A stretch of DNA of 51,386 nt from JBBQER01 sp052148155 (GCA_052148155.1 JBKQIY010000181.1:1-51386), one strand, 5' to 3'. Numbered from the stretch's first letter, positions 17,771 to 26,589 are shown. Numbers and translations are program-made. The notes: generated by a model from the sequence alone, not told the origin.

Positions 17771-18786
17771 GCCGTGTCATGGTCATGATGAGCGGTGGTG
17801 TCGACTCCTCCGTCGCGGCGGCAGTCCTTCGAGACGACGGCCACGACGTCACCGGCGTGACGCTCAAGCTTTGGGGTGGCGAAAGTGACTCCGGTTGCTG
17901 CAGCGCGACCGACGTCGAGGACGCACGTCGCGTCGCCGCGCAGCTTGAGATCCCGCACTACGTGTTCAATTTCACCGACGCGTTCGAGGCGTCGGTGGTC
18001 GAGCCCTATATCGAGGCGTACGCATCGGGTGAGACGCCGAATCCGTGCGTCGAATGCAACCGCTCGATGAAGTTCGGTCGGGTGCTGGAGCGGGCCTCGC
18101 AGCTGGGTTTCGACGAGGTCGCGACCGGCCATCACGCGCGCGTCGTCGACACAACCCATGGGCGCGCGATCGCACGCGGTGCCGACCTCGCCAAGGACCA
18201 GTCGTACGTGTTGTACATGTTGGGTTCGGCCGAGATGCTGCGAACGCGCTTGCCGATCGGCGAGATGACGAAGGCCGAGGTGCGAAGGCAGGCGCACGAG
18301 CTCGGTCTGCGAACGGCAGCGAAGGCCGAAAGCATGGACGTGTGTTTCATCACTCGCGGTGGGCGCAGCGCATTTCTCGGCGATCGCATCGGTCGCAAGC
18401 CCGGCGAGATCGTCGACACCGCGGGAACGCACGTCGGTGCGCACGACGGCGTGTCCCGGTTCACGATCGGTCAACGGCGTGGCACCGGCGTCGCATCCGG
18501 CGAACGAAGGTACGTCGTCGACATCGCCGCAGAAACGGCGACCGTCACGGTCGGTCCGCGTGAAGCGCTCCTACGCGATCGCGTCCGGCTGCGCGACGTC
18601 AAGTTCGTTTGCGCCCCACCTTCACGGATGCTCGTACAGACCCGCGCGCACGGCACACCATTCTGGGGGTCGTTCGAGGGCGACACCGTCATGTTCGACG
18701 CACCGCAGTCTCGCGTCGCGCCCGGCCAGGTCGTCGCATGCTACGACGGCGACGTCCTCCTCGGAGGCGGAATTGCGACCGCGTGA
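17767..18786 (+). CDS. mnmA: tRNA-specific 2-thiouridylase
   Basis: Adenylates and thiolates U34 of the Glu, Gln and Lys tRNAs. The protein has 339 residues, slightly short for the family. The PP-loop SGGVDSSVAAAVL is near residues 9-21. The two catalytic cysteines are in TPNPCVECNR (about 96) and MDVCFI (about 194). The IGQRRGTG motif and a C-terminal beta-barrel (PPSRMLVQTRAHG to APGQVVACYDGD) complete it. It overlaps iscS by 4 bp, which delivers its sulfur. It converges on the next membrane-protein gene with 16 bp between stops. Confidence 0.96.
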   Translation: MSRVMVMMSGGVDSSVAAAVLRDDGHDVTGVTLKLWGGESDSGCCSATDVEDARRVAAQLEIPHYVFNFTDAFEASVVEPYIEAYASGETPNPCVECNRSMKFGRVLERASQLGFDEVATGHHARVVDTTHGRAIARGADLAKDQSYVLYMLGSAEMLRTRLPIGEMTKAEVRRQAHELGLRTAAKAESMDVCFITRGGRSAFLGDRIGRKPGEIVDTAGTHVGAHDGVSRFTIGQRRGTGVASGERRYVVDIAAETATVTVGPREALLRDRVRLRDVKFVCAPPSRMLVQTRAHGTPFWGSFEGDTVMFDAPQSRVAPGQVVACYDGDVLLGGGIATA

Positions 18787-18802
18787 ACGCCCGGTGAGCG
18801 GA

Positions 18803-19693
18803 TCAGGCGATCGCGATTCGTCGGGCGCCCGCCGCTTGCACCAACGCGTTGGCTCTCACCGTCGAGACGAGCACGACGTCGGCGTCGCGCAGTTCGGAGT
18901 CCCGACGACCGCGCCGGCGCGCGAACGACTGCGGCTCCCGTAACGACAACTCGATCGTGCCGGGCAGTGTGCCGAGCCGAAGGTCGATGCCGCCAGCGTC
19001 GGTTGCGGCCTTGCGCGACTGCTTAACACCGAGGATCTGCTCGCGTCGCATCAATACGGGATCGGCAAGCGAAAGCGGATCGACCACCACGACGCCGGCC
19101 GGAACCAGCACAACCCATCGCAGGGCCAGCGAATGCAACGAACGCACGAGCACCGCTGCGAGACCGAACCCCGCGACGGTGACGATGACACCGGCGATGT
19201 AATGCCCCGCGGCGAACAGGAGCGGGCCGACGCTGACACCCGCGCCGATCAACGCAACCGCGAGCGGCACGGGCCCGACGAACAACGACAGCGGGACGCG
19301 CAACGGGAAGCGGATCTCGTCGCCGTAGGCCATGGCGTTGCCCGATGCCTGAGCGACGGACGACGACAGTGCGAACGCGGCAGCGACCACGCACGACGAC
19401 ACGCCCAGCGCGGCGGATGCCGCGCTGGTGCCGCCGATCGAGAGGACAGAGACGATGACCGCGGCGGGCGCCACCACTCTCAACGCCGTCAGTCCCCAGG
19501 GTCTCGGCGCCAACAGCGCCACCAGACCCAGCGCCCACGCCGTCCACAACAGCACCTCGGCGACGCGCGCCGGCGCGACCGACCATCCGCTGAGCGCGTC
19601 ACCGAGCGCGGTCCCCGCCGAAACGGGGAGCAACACCCAGAACAGACGCGCGCACCACAACGAGATCACTGCGCGCTCCGCTTCGATCGACAT
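18803..19693 (-). CDS. Actinobacterial membrane protein of unknown function
   Basis: The protein has 296 residues with about six or seven hydrophobic segments in the first two thirds (for example LWCARLFWVLLPVSAG, VLLWTAWALGLVALLAP, VPLAVALIGAGVSVGPLLFA). A soluble C-terminal domain follows, with the conserved-looking stretch PAGVVVVDPLSLADPVLMRR and a run of basic residues (FARRRGRRDSELRD). The layout suggests a multi-pass protein with a cytoplasmic tail; no enzyme motif is seen. It is divergent from the MetE-like gene, and the two may share a symmetrical -10 region. The start ATG is 14 nt from the TAGGAT hexamer. Confidence 0.75.
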   Translation of the reverse strand: MSIEAERAVISLWCARLFWVLLPVSAGTALGDALSGWSVAPARVAEVLLWTAWALGLVALLAPRPWGLTALRVVAPAAVIVSVLSIGGTSAASAALGVSSCVVAAAFALSSSVAQASGNAMAYGDEIRFPLRVPLSLFVGPVPLAVALIGAGVSVGPLLFAAGHYIAGVIVTVAGFGLAAVLVRSLHSLALRWVVLVPAGVVVVDPLSLADPVLMRREQILGVKQSRKAATDAGGIDLRLGTLPGTIELSLREPQSFARRRGRRDSELRDADVVLVSTVRANALVQAAGARRIAIA

Positions 19694-19706
19694 GCAAATC
19701 GAGACC

Positions 19707-19713
19707 TATCCTA
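19707..19713. promoter_or_regulatory. Symmetrical -10 region shared by two divergent genes
   Basis: TATCCTA reads as TATCCT on the plus strand, 9 nt before the MetE-like ATG at 19722. It also reads as TAGGAT on the minus strand, 14 nt before the membrane-protein ATG at 19693. Two overlapping -10 hexamers on opposite strands fit a bidirectional promoter. Confidence 0.35.
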
Positions 19714-19721
19714 CGAGGCTC

Positions 19722-20741
19722 ATGCCCGACACTGTCTTCGTGCCCGGAATGGCAACCGCGATCGGCAGCCTCCCGCATCGCGACGCCGCCGCCGCGGCCG
19801 CGCTGGTGCTGCGCTGCCTTCCCGAGCTGCCCGCCGCACCGCAACTCCCGATTCGGACTCCGCTCGAAGGTTTCGTTGCGCAGTGGGCTCGGGCGATCGA
19901 CGGCATCACGGTCGAGGCCGACGGCGCGCTCACGGCCGCTCCTCACCTCGACGCACACGCCGACATCGTCCCGCACTTCGACTCGGTCGCCCACGGCGGT
20001 CTCCTCGCTTTCTTGGACGCCGCCGCGGCGTTGCCTGCTCCGCCGCGACGGGTGAAGGTGCAGTGCGCGGGACCGCTGACCCTCGGTGTGGCGTTGGTCG
20101 AGGCAGGCGTCGCGGTCGACGACGCGTTCGGGCTCGGCGCGCGCGCCGCGCGTACGTGGGCTCGAGCGCTCGAAGAGCTGGTGGTGGCCCGGCTTCCGCG
20201 AGCATCGCTGGTGCTGTGTTTCGACGAGCCCGCACTCGTGTGCGCGGGCGCGCAAACCGAACCAGTCGTGTGCGACCTGGTGGAACGCGAATACGCGACC
20301 GACATCCTCTCGACGGCGCTCGCAGCGCCGGCATGTCTGACCGCGGTACACGTGTGCGGGCGGGGCGACGTGCGACTCGCGCTCGACGCGGGCCCGCGCC
20401 TCGTGCACTTCGATTCGGGAATGCTGGACCTCGACGACGCGCTCGCCCTCACCCGCTTTCTCGAGGGCGAGGGCTGGGTGATCTGGGGCGCGATCCCAAC
20501 AGACCGTCCCGTCGGCGAGCACGCGGCGCCGATCTGGAAAGCGCTGCTCGACGTATGGTGCGAGCTGACCAGGCGGGGTTGTGATCCGTCACGCCTGCGT
20601 TCGCAGGCTCTCGTCGCGCCCGCCTGTGGCCTCGCCGGCCACGGCGTGAGTCAAGCGGAACGGACGATGGTGCTCGCACGCGAGATCGGCGGTCGCGTGC
20701 ACGATCACGGCGCGGCCACGAAGCTCGCCATCGGCGCCTAG
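19722..20741 (+). CDS. MetE-like methyltransferase-fold zinc protein
   Basis: The protein has 339 residues and resembles the C-terminal (catalytic, zinc-binding) barrel of cobalamin-independent methionine synthase and UROD-fold proteins. It starts with GMATAIGSLPHRDA and contains KVQCAGPLTLG. Candidate zinc ligands are kept: His and Cys in AVHVCGRGD, and Cys in VAPACGLAGHG. This matches the stand-alone MetE-core proteins of actinobacteria (the M. tuberculosis Rv3015c position, next to ligA). Since a full MetH is encoded nearby, it may use another methyl donor or acceptor, such as methylcobalamin or a corrinoid protein (inference). Start chosen at 19722, where GAGG precedes it closely and the homologous core begins; an earlier ATG at 19692 overlaps the divergent gene's start codon. 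Confidence 0.85.
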   Translation: MPDTVFVPGMATAIGSLPHRDAAAAAALVLRCLPELPAAPQLPIRTPLEGFVAQWARAIDGITVEADGALTAAPHLDAHADIVPHFDSVAHGGLLAFLDAAAALPAPPRRVKVQCAGPLTLGVALVEAGVAVDDAFGLGARAARTWARALEELVVARLPRASLVLCFDEPALVCAGAQTEPVVCDLVEREYATDILSTALAAPACLTAVHVCGRGDVRLALDAGPRLVHFDSGMLDLDDALALTRFLEGEGWVIWGAIPTDRPVGEHAAPIWKALLDVWCELTRRGCDPSRLRSQALVAPACGLAGHGVSQAERTMVLAREIGGRVHDHGAATKLAIGA

Positions 20742-20747
20742 CTCGAA

Positions 20748-20762
20748 GTGGTCGACGACCAC
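20748..20762. repeat. 15-bp perfect palindrome after the MetE-like gene
   Basis: GTGGTCG-A-CGACCAC begins 7 nt after the stop codon. It could be an operator for ligA or part of a terminator, but has no U-tract. The rest of the 160-bp gap before ligA shows only the -10 candidate. Confidence 0.5.
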
Positions 20763-20890
20763 ACAACATGCGACAGTCCGGAAAGTCGTCCGTGACGCGG
20801 TACCTCGAGTTGACGCGGCCAGGACCTTGAGGCGGCCGCCATGGTTCGCCGAGCACGAGGTCGACCGAGAGCGTCGTCTCACCCGGCCGG

Positions 20891-20896
20891 TAAGTT
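20891..20896 (+). promoter_or_regulatory. Candidate -10 element of ligA (leaderless)
   Basis: TAAGTT ends 7 nt before the GTG at 20904, which supports that GTG as the start over the ATG at 20841. Confidence 0.45.
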
Positions 20897-20903
20897 GCGC
20901 GCT

Positions 20904-22958
20904 GTGGCCCGCTTGAACAAGGACCCTGACAACAACCGCGACGACAATCCAACCCGTGCACAGGAGCTGCGCGCGGGCCAGCTTCGGGCGTTGATCGACT
21001 ATCACAACGAGCAGTACTTCGTGTTCGATTCGCCCGAGGTTGCCGACGCCGAGTTCGACGCGCTCGTACGGGAGCTGCGTGAGATCGAGCGGGAGCACCC
21101 GGAGCTGGTCACGCCCGATTCGCCGACCCAGCGTCCGGGTGGCCGGCCCGTGTCGACGTTCTCGCCGGTCGAGCACCGGGTCGCGATGCTCTCACTCGAC
21201 AATGCGTTCTCGCGCGATGAGCTCAATGCGTGGGGGACGCGGATCGAAAAGTTCGTGCCCGGTGCGATGCGTTTCGTCGCCGAACCGAAGCTCGACGGTC
21301 TGGCGATCTCGTTGCAGTATCGCGACGGCCGCTTTTCGGTGGGCGCGACTCGCGGCGACGGACGCACCGGCGAGGACGTGACGGAAAATCTTCGGACCGT
21401 TTCCGCAGTACCGGCCCGGCTCCAGGGAAAGCGAGTTCCGACCGACCTCGAAGTGCGCGGCGAAGTTTTCATGCCGCTCGCGGCGTTCGAAGAACTCAAC
21501 CGCCGCCAAGACGCCGCCGGGGACCGCCTTTTCACCAACGCACGCAACGCCGCGGCCGGGAGTCTGCGTCAGAAGGACGCCCGGGTCACGGCGTCACGCG
21601 ATCTGACGATCTTCTGCTACGAGGTCGGCGCGGTGTCCGGAGGGCCGCGCCTGCGCACGCACCAAGAGACACTCGCGTGGCTGGACGAGCTCGGCTTCCC
21701 GGTCAATCCCGAAATCCAAGCGTTCGACGATCTCGCCAGTGTCTACGAACGCTGCGAACAGATGGAAGAGCGACGCCATCGGCTCGGGTACGACATCGAC
21801 GGAGTGGTCGTGAAAGTCGACGATCTCGGTCAGCGCGCCGAGCTGGGGTTCACGTCTCGCGCACCGCGATGGGCGATCGCCTACAAGTTCCCGCCCGAAG
21901 AAAAGACGACCATCCTCAAGAACATCATGGTCAGCATCGGGCGCACCGGTCGAGCGACGCCGTTCGCGGTGCTCGAACCGGTATTCGTGGGCGGGGCCAA
22001 CGTCGGAATGGCCACCTTGCACAACGAAGACGACGTCGCGCGCAAAGACGTTCGGCCCAAAGACACCGTGATCGTCCGTCGAGCAGGCGACGTCATTCCC
22101 GAGGTCGTCGGCCCGGTGCTGGCCAAGCGGCCGCCACGCACCCGACGGTGGAAGTTCCCGACTAAGTGCCCAGCGTGCGGTCAGCCGCTCGTCCGCATCG
22201 AGGGCGAGGCCAACCATCACTGCGTCAACGTCGACTGTCCAGCGCAGCGCGAACAGCGGCTCGTGCATTGGGCCGGTCGCGGCGCGATGGACATCGAAGG
22301 GCTCGGCGAGGAACGCGTGCACCAATTCGTCGAGGCCGGGCTGCTCGAGGACGCCGCCGACGTGTACGCGCTGACCGTCGAAGCGCTCGTGCCGCTCGAG
22401 CGGATCGGCGCGCGATCGGCGCTGTTGCTCGTCGACGCAATCGAAGCGTCGAAGCGGCGTCCACTGTGGCGGGCGCTGGTCGGACTTGGGATCAACCACG
22501 TCGGACCGACCGCGGCGCAGGCGCTCGCGCGCAGTTTCGCCGACCTCGACACGATCGCCGCAGCGACGGAGGAGTCCCTCACCGCCATCGACGGTGTCGG
22601 ACCCATCATCGCATTGAGCATCGGCAAATGGTTCACGATCGATCGCAACCGGCGGCTCGTGGCACGGCTGCACGACGCGGGAGTGAACCTCACGGGCGAA
22701 CCGGGACCAACCGCGAGCGACCTCGTCGACGATTCGCTCGCGGGTCTGACCTTCGTACTCACCGGTTCGCTGGAGCGGCTGTCGCGCGACGAAGCCGCGG
22801 CGGCGATCGCCGCGCACGGAGGGAAGGTCACGAACAGCGTGTCGAAGCGGACGAGCTATGTCGTGGTAGGCGAAAGCCCCGGATCAAAGTTCGCCAAGGC
22901 CGAACAGCTCGGCGTCGCCATTCTCGACGAGGCCGCTTTCGAGAGCCTCCTTTCGTAA
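20904..22958 (+). CDS. ligA: NAD-dependent DNA ligase
   Basis: Seals nicks in DNA during replication and repair using NAD. The protein has 684 residues with the full domain set. Domain Ia has the NMN-binding Tyr/His pair (LIDYHNEQYFVFDSP). The adenylation domain has the nucleophile in EPKLDGLAI (Lys about 129). The OB fold is followed by a four-Cys zinc finger (CPACGQ and HHCVNVDCPAQ, about 420-445), then helix-hairpin-helix repeats (GLGEERVHQF, LGINHVGPTAAQAL, IDGVGPIIALSIG) and a BRCT domain from about 605 (LAGLTFVLTGSLERLSRDEA). The open frame extends upstream to an ATG at 20841, but the GTG at 20904 follows a leaderless-type -10 and fits the family's N-terminus. Confidence 0.97.
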   Translation: MARLNKDPDNNRDDNPTRAQELRAGQLRALIDYHNEQYFVFDSPEVADAEFDALVRELREIEREHPELVTPDSPTQRPGGRPVSTFSPVEHRVAMLSLDNAFSRDELNAWGTRIEKFVPGAMRFVAEPKLDGLAISLQYRDGRFSVGATRGDGRTGEDVTENLRTVSAVPARLQGKRVPTDLEVRGEVFMPLAAFEELNRRQDAAGDRLFTNARNAAAGSLRQKDARVTASRDLTIFCYEVGAVSGGPRLRTHQETLAWLDELGFPVNPEIQAFDDLASVYERCEQMEERRHRLGYDIDGVVVKVDDLGQRAELGFTSRAPRWAIAYKFPPEEKTTILKNIMVSIGRTGRATPFAVLEPVFVGGANVGMATLHNEDDVARKDVRPKDTVIVRRAGDVIPEVVGPVLAKRPPRTRRWKFPTKCPACGQPLVRIEGEANHHCVNVDCPAQREQRLVHWAGRGAMDIEGLGEERVHQFVEAGLLEDAADVYALTVEALVPLERIGARSALLLVDAIEASKRRPLWRALVGLGINHVGPTAAQALARSFADLDTIAAATEESLTAIDGVGPIIALSIGKWFTIDRNRRLVARLHDAGVNLTGEPGPTASDLVDDSLAGLTFVLTGSLERLSRDEAAAAIAAHGGKVTNSVSKRTSYVVVGESPGSKFAKAEQLGVAILDEAAFESLLS

Positions 22959-22965
22959 CCGATCG

Positions 22966-23409
22966 CTACCCGACTTTGAAGTCCCACGTGTAGGTGCCGA
23001 GCTCTTGGCCCGATATCGCGTTCTCGTAGGTCAGGTTCTGCGGCCAATACTCGATCGTCGCGACGTGAGGGCCCGGCGAGAATTCGTGGATGTCGTGGCC
23101 GGGTGTCGGCTCGAAGGTCAGCTCGAAGACGTTCGGATGAGTGATCTCGACTTGGTCCTGCGGGATCAGACGGCCGTCGATTGAGAGTTGTCCGACGTAA
23201 TTGTCTCGCAGGTCGACGACGATCGATGCCTCAGGAATGATGTCCTCACCTTCTTGGGGCGAAAGCTCCAAGATCGCGGCCGGACGTTCGGGTGCGACGG
23301 TGCCACGCACTTCGTTCTTTGTCCCGAAGTACGCCAAGTTCGCGACGATGACCACGACGACGGCGACGATCGCGACGCGTTCGGGATGTTCCGGTCGACG
23401 CAACGCCAC
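22966..23409 (-). CDS. Membrane-anchored protein of unknown function
   Basis: The protein has 147 residues. One N-terminal membrane segment (VAIVAVVVVIVANLAYFG) is followed by an extracytoplasmic beta-rich domain. The domain reads like a small Ig- or FixH-like fold: IIPEASIVVDLRDNYVGQLS, then GRLIPQDQVEITHPNVFELT, and GPHVATIEYWPQ. No catalytic motif is seen. GTG start: TACGGT lies exactly 6 nt before it, with no Shine-Dalgarno sequence. It converges on ligA with 7 bp between stops and is divergent from the PASTA kinase. Confidence 0.75.
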   Translation of the reverse strand: MALRRPEHPERVAIVAVVVVIVANLAYFGTKNEVRGTVAPERPAAILELSPQEGEDIIPEASIVVDLRDNYVGQLSIDGRLIPQDQVEITHPNVFELTFEPTPGHDIHEFSPGPHVATIEYWPQNLTYENAISGQELGTYTWDFKVG

Positions 23410-23415
23410 AGCCGA

Positions 23416-23421
23416 ACCGTA
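23416..23421 (-). promoter_or_regulatory. Candidate -10 element of the membrane-anchored protein (leaderless)
   Basis: TACGGT on the minus strand, 6 nt before the GTG start at 23409. Confidence 0.45.
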
Positions 23422-23513
23422 CCGCCCGAACGCACCGTTGCCGGAACGCCCCGAGGCAGCGTCGCCGTGCCGGGGCGGGCGGTGACACGGGCTCCCGGAT
23501 CGGTGACAGTACC

Positions 23514-25463
23514 GTGGACGAGATGCCGGGAAGTGTTTCGAGCGACCTCCTTCCGGGCCGGGTGCTCTCCGGTCGGTACCTGCTGCACGGCGCGATCGGT
23601 ACCGGAGCCAGCGGCCGCGTCTATGTCGCAGACGACCAGCGTCTGCGCCGCAGAGTCGCGGTCAAGGTGCTCCACGCGGCACTCGCCGACGATGCCGCGT
23701 TCCTGCGGCGATTCCGGGCCGAGGCGCAGTTGGCCGCGTCGTTACGTCACGCCAACATCGTCACCGTCTACGACTGGGGCCAGGACGAAGTGCCGTTCAT
23801 GGTGCTCGAACTCCTGGAAGGCGGCAGCCTCCGATCGATGCTCGATCAGGGAACGTTGCTTTCCGTCTCTCAGGCGGCCCGGGTCGGACGTGACGTCGCG
23901 TCTGCGCTCGAGTATGCGCACACCCGCGACGTGCTGCACCGCGACGTGAAGCCGGCCAATCTGTTGTTTGACGAGCACGGCATCGTCCGCGTCGCGGATT
24001 TCGGTCTGGCACGAGCGCTCGCGGAAGCGAGCTGGACCGAGCCGGCAGGAGGCATGCTCGGCACCGCCCGCTACGCCTCACCTGAGCAAGCGACCGGCGT
24101 CGCCCTCGACGCCCGTTCCGACCTGTACTCGTTGGCGCTGGTGCTCGTCGAGTCGGTGACCGGACGGGTTCCGTTCGCGGCGGACACGACGATCGGGATG
24201 CTCACCGCCCGCACCCAGCGTCCCCTGATCGCATCCGAGGAGCTCGGACCGCTCGCCGCGGTGATCGATCGCGCCGGTCGGCTGCAACCCGGTGATCGAT
24301 ATCCCGACGCCGGCACGATGCGTCAAGCGCTCGCCGACGTCGGCGACGCGCTGCCGCCACCGGGTCCGCTCGTGCTCGCAGGAATGGTCGATCAGCACGA
24401 CCCGCACCCGACCCGGGTCGCGGTACCCGCGACGCCGCCGCTGTTCGACCAGGACGCGGCGTCGATGCCGCCGCCGGCTGCGCCGTCGGCGCGCGAGAAG
24501 TCGCGCAGTCCCCGCGTCGGCGCCGCGGAGCCAACGCCCGGACAACGAACCCCGGGACAACGTCGGCTCGTGCCGTTCGTCGTCGCGGTCGTGTTGCTCG
24601 CGACGGTCGCGCTCGCCGCGTCGGCGTTTGCCCGGGTCAGCGGCGCCACGACACTTTCCGTTCCAGGATTCGTCGGTCGGGTCGAGGCGGAGGCCGAAGT
24701 CATTGCGACGCACGACAGGCTGTCGTACCACGTGTCCCGCCAGGTTTCGCCAGATCCGAAGAACGTCGTCGTCGGCCAGTCTCCCGCCGCCGGGTCGTGG
24801 ACTGCCGCACGCGATGTTCGGCTGGTCGTGTCGTCCGGTCCGGCTCCGGTATCGGTCCCCAAAGTCGTCGGCGAGCCGTGGGCGGCCGCCAAGAAACAGC
24901 TCGACGCGATCGGCTTCGCGTACGGAACCCCGACCGCGCAGTACAACGCCAACTTCGGCGCGAATACGGTCATGAGTGTGTTACCGGCGCCTGGAACGAG
25001 CGTCGCCCCCGACGCACCGCTCGCGATAGTGCTGTCGAAAGGTTTCGCCCCGGTTGTCGTTCCCGTCGTGGCGGGCCAGTCGTATACAGCGGCGGTCGCC
25101 GCACTCGCGGCGCAGCATCTGACCGCAAAGCTCGGCAACGACATGTTCACGGATCTTGTTCCACAAGGTGAGGTCATCTCAACCGTGCCGGCCGCGCACC
25201 AGACCGTCCCCTACGGGTCGGTGGTGGACGTGACCGTGTCGCAGGGACCGGTTCTGGTGAAGGTCCCGTATCTCTTGTACCTCCCGCTGACGCAGGCGCA
25301 GGTCTTGATCAACGACACCCACGGTCTGGGAATCGCGATCAACGGTTCGGAACACGGCAACGACGTCGTCGTCGGTCAGACCCCCAGGCCCGGCGCCATG
25401 GTCCCGCTCGACACGACAACGGTCACACTCACGTTCGGGCAGCCCTCGAACCAGGGCGGCTGA
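23514..25463 (+). CDS. PASTA-domain Ser/Thr protein kinase (PknB-like)
   Basis: Membrane sensor kinase that in this family binds peptidoglycan fragments outside and phosphorylates division and cell-wall proteins inside. The protein has 649 residues. The kinase domain is about 22-285, with GTGASGRVYVAD (glycine loop), VAVKVL, HRDVKPANLL (catalytic loop, about 142), VADFGLAR, and GTARYASPEQA. A Pro/Ala-rich juxtamembrane region (PPPAAPSAREKSRS) precedes one membrane segment (FVVAVVLLATVALAASAF, about 353-371). Four PASTA-like repeats follow outside (SVPGFVGR, SVPKVVGE, VVPVVAGQ, KVPYLLYL). GTG at 23514 or the ATG three codons on is the start; neither has a clear Shine-Dalgarno sequence. It sits between ligA and gatC, where mycobacteria have no kinase. 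Confidence 0.94.
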   Translation: MDEMPGSVSSDLLPGRVLSGRYLLHGAIGTGASGRVYVADDQRLRRRVAVKVLHAALADDAAFLRRFRAEAQLAASLRHANIVTVYDWGQDEVPFMVLELLEGGSLRSMLDQGTLLSVSQAARVGRDVASALEYAHTRDVLHRDVKPANLLFDEHGIVRVADFGLARALAEASWTEPAGGMLGTARYASPEQATGVALDARSDLYSLALVLVESVTGRVPFAADTTIGMLTARTQRPLIASEELGPLAAVIDRAGRLQPGDRYPDAGTMRQALADVGDALPPPGPLVLAGMVDQHDPHPTRVAVPATPPLFDQDAASMPPPAAPSAREKSRSPRVGAAEPTPGQRTPGQRRLVPFVVAVVLLATVALAASAFARVSGATTLSVPGFVGRVEAEAEVIATHDRLSYHVSRQVSPDPKNVVVGQSPAAGSWTAARDVRLVVSSGPAPVSVPKVVGEPWAAAKKQLDAIGFAYGTPTAQYNANFGANTVMSVLPAPGTSVAPDAPLAIVLSKGFAPVVVPVVAGQSYTAAVAALAAQHLTAKLGNDMFTDLVPQGEVISTVPAAHQTVPYGSVVDVTVSQGPVLVKVPYLLYLPLTQAQVLINDTHGLGIAINGSEHGNDVVVGQTPRPGAMVPLDTTTVTLTFGQPSNQGG

Positions 25464-25471
25464 ACGCTCCT

Positions 25472-25511
25472 CGGCGGCGAGGCGAACGAATACGATGCCG
25501 CCTCGCCGCCG
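25472..25511. repeat. 12-bp perfect inverted repeat with a -10-like loop
   Basis: CGGCGGCGAGGC pairs perfectly with GCCTCGCCGCCG across a 16-nt loop that contains TACGAT (25491-25496). It starts 8 nt after the kinase stop and ends 21 nt before the SDR start. It could terminate the kinase transcript, but lacks a U-tract. It could also flank an SDR promoter as an operator. Confidence 0.6.
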
Positions 25512-25532
25512 ACAGGACGAGGAGAGCCGACC

Positions 25533-26417
25533 ATGGGTGCACTCGAAGGACGCGTTGCGATCATCACCGGCGCCGGCCGCGGATTGGGGCGCGAGCACGC
25601 GCTGTTGTTCGCGGCTGAGGGCGCCAAGGTGGTCGTCAACGACCTCGGCGGCGACATGCACGGCGAAGGTGGCGACCCCAGCGCGGCGATGCAGACCGTT
25701 GAAGAGATCAACGGCATGGGCGGCGAAGCGGTCGTCAACGGTGACAACGTTGCCGACTGGGACGGCGCGCAACGTCTGGTAGCCCAGGCCGTCGACACGT
25801 TCGGCGATCTGCATGTGTTGGTCAACAACGCCGGCATCCTGCGCGATCGCGTGATCATCAACATGACCGAAGCCGAATGGGACGCAGTGATCGCCGTGCA
25901 CCTGAAAGGACATTTCTGCCCGACCCGCCACGCCGCCGCCTACTGGCGTGAGCAAACCAAAGCAGGCAAGACCGTGAACGCCTCGATCGTGCACACCTCG
26001 TCGACCTCAGGACTGTTCTCCAACCCAGGCCAGGCCAACTACGGCGCCGCAAAAACCGGCATCGCGACCCTCTCGCAGATCTGCGCGAAGGAGTTGTCGC
26101 GCTACGGCGTTCGTTCGAACGCGATCGCTCCGGCGGCGCGGACGCGCCTGACGGAAGCGACCCCCGGCCTGTCGGAAGTCGTCAAGGCGCCCGCGGACGG
26201 TTTCGACGTGTGGGACCCGGCAAACGTCTCACCATTCGTTGCCTACCTGGCGACCGCTGCCTGCCCGTTCACCGGCGAGACATTCCTGGTGCAGGGCGGC
26301 ACGGTGCAGCGGGTGCAGTCGTGGACGACCGCCGAGAAGATCGACAACGGCGATCGTTGGACGATCGCGCAGCTCGCCGTCGAGGCGTCGAAGCTCGCGC
26401 GTCCGCCGAAAGGGTGA
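25533..26417 (+). CDS. SDR-family dehydrogenase, hydroxyacyl-CoA type
   Basis: NAD(P)-dependent oxidoreductase of 294 residues. The cofactor motif TGAGRGLGREHALLFAAEGA with VVVNDLGGD is typical of the (3R)-hydroxyacyl-CoA dehydrogenase branch related to peroxisomal multifunctional enzyme 2. NNAG (LVNNAGILRD), catalytic Ser (HTSSTSG) and YGAAK (Tyr, Lys) follow. The C-terminal part, FLVQGGTVQRVQSWTTAEKI, is also typical of that branch. The likely role is fatty-acid or steroid side-chain beta-oxidation (inference); the SCP2 protein downstream on the other strand would fit. GAGGAG lies about 9 nt before the ATG. Confidence 0.88.
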   Translation: MGALEGRVAIITGAGRGLGREHALLFAAEGAKVVVNDLGGDMHGEGGDPSAAMQTVEEINGMGGEAVVNGDNVADWDGAQRLVAQAVDTFGDLHVLVNNAGILRDRVIINMTEAEWDAVIAVHLKGHFCPTRHAAAYWREQTKAGKTVNASIVHTSSTSGLFSNPGQANYGAAKTGIATLSQICAKELSRYGVRSNAIAPAARTRLTEATPGLSEVVKAPADGFDVWDPANVSPFVAYLATAACPFTGETFLVQGGTVQRVQSWTTAEKIDNGDRWTIAQLAVEASKLARPPKG

Positions 26418-26589
26418 ACAGTCGGGCGCGAAGCGGCGGCCCGGTCGACGTGACGGCTCGACGCTGACCGACGCGTCCCGAGCCGGTCGGGGCATACCCG
26501 ACCCAAACACCCCTATCGTCGTATCCCTTTTGTCCCGACTCGCGGCGTGGGATGGGAACCGGTGGCCGACACATGGTCCTTCCGGCTCA

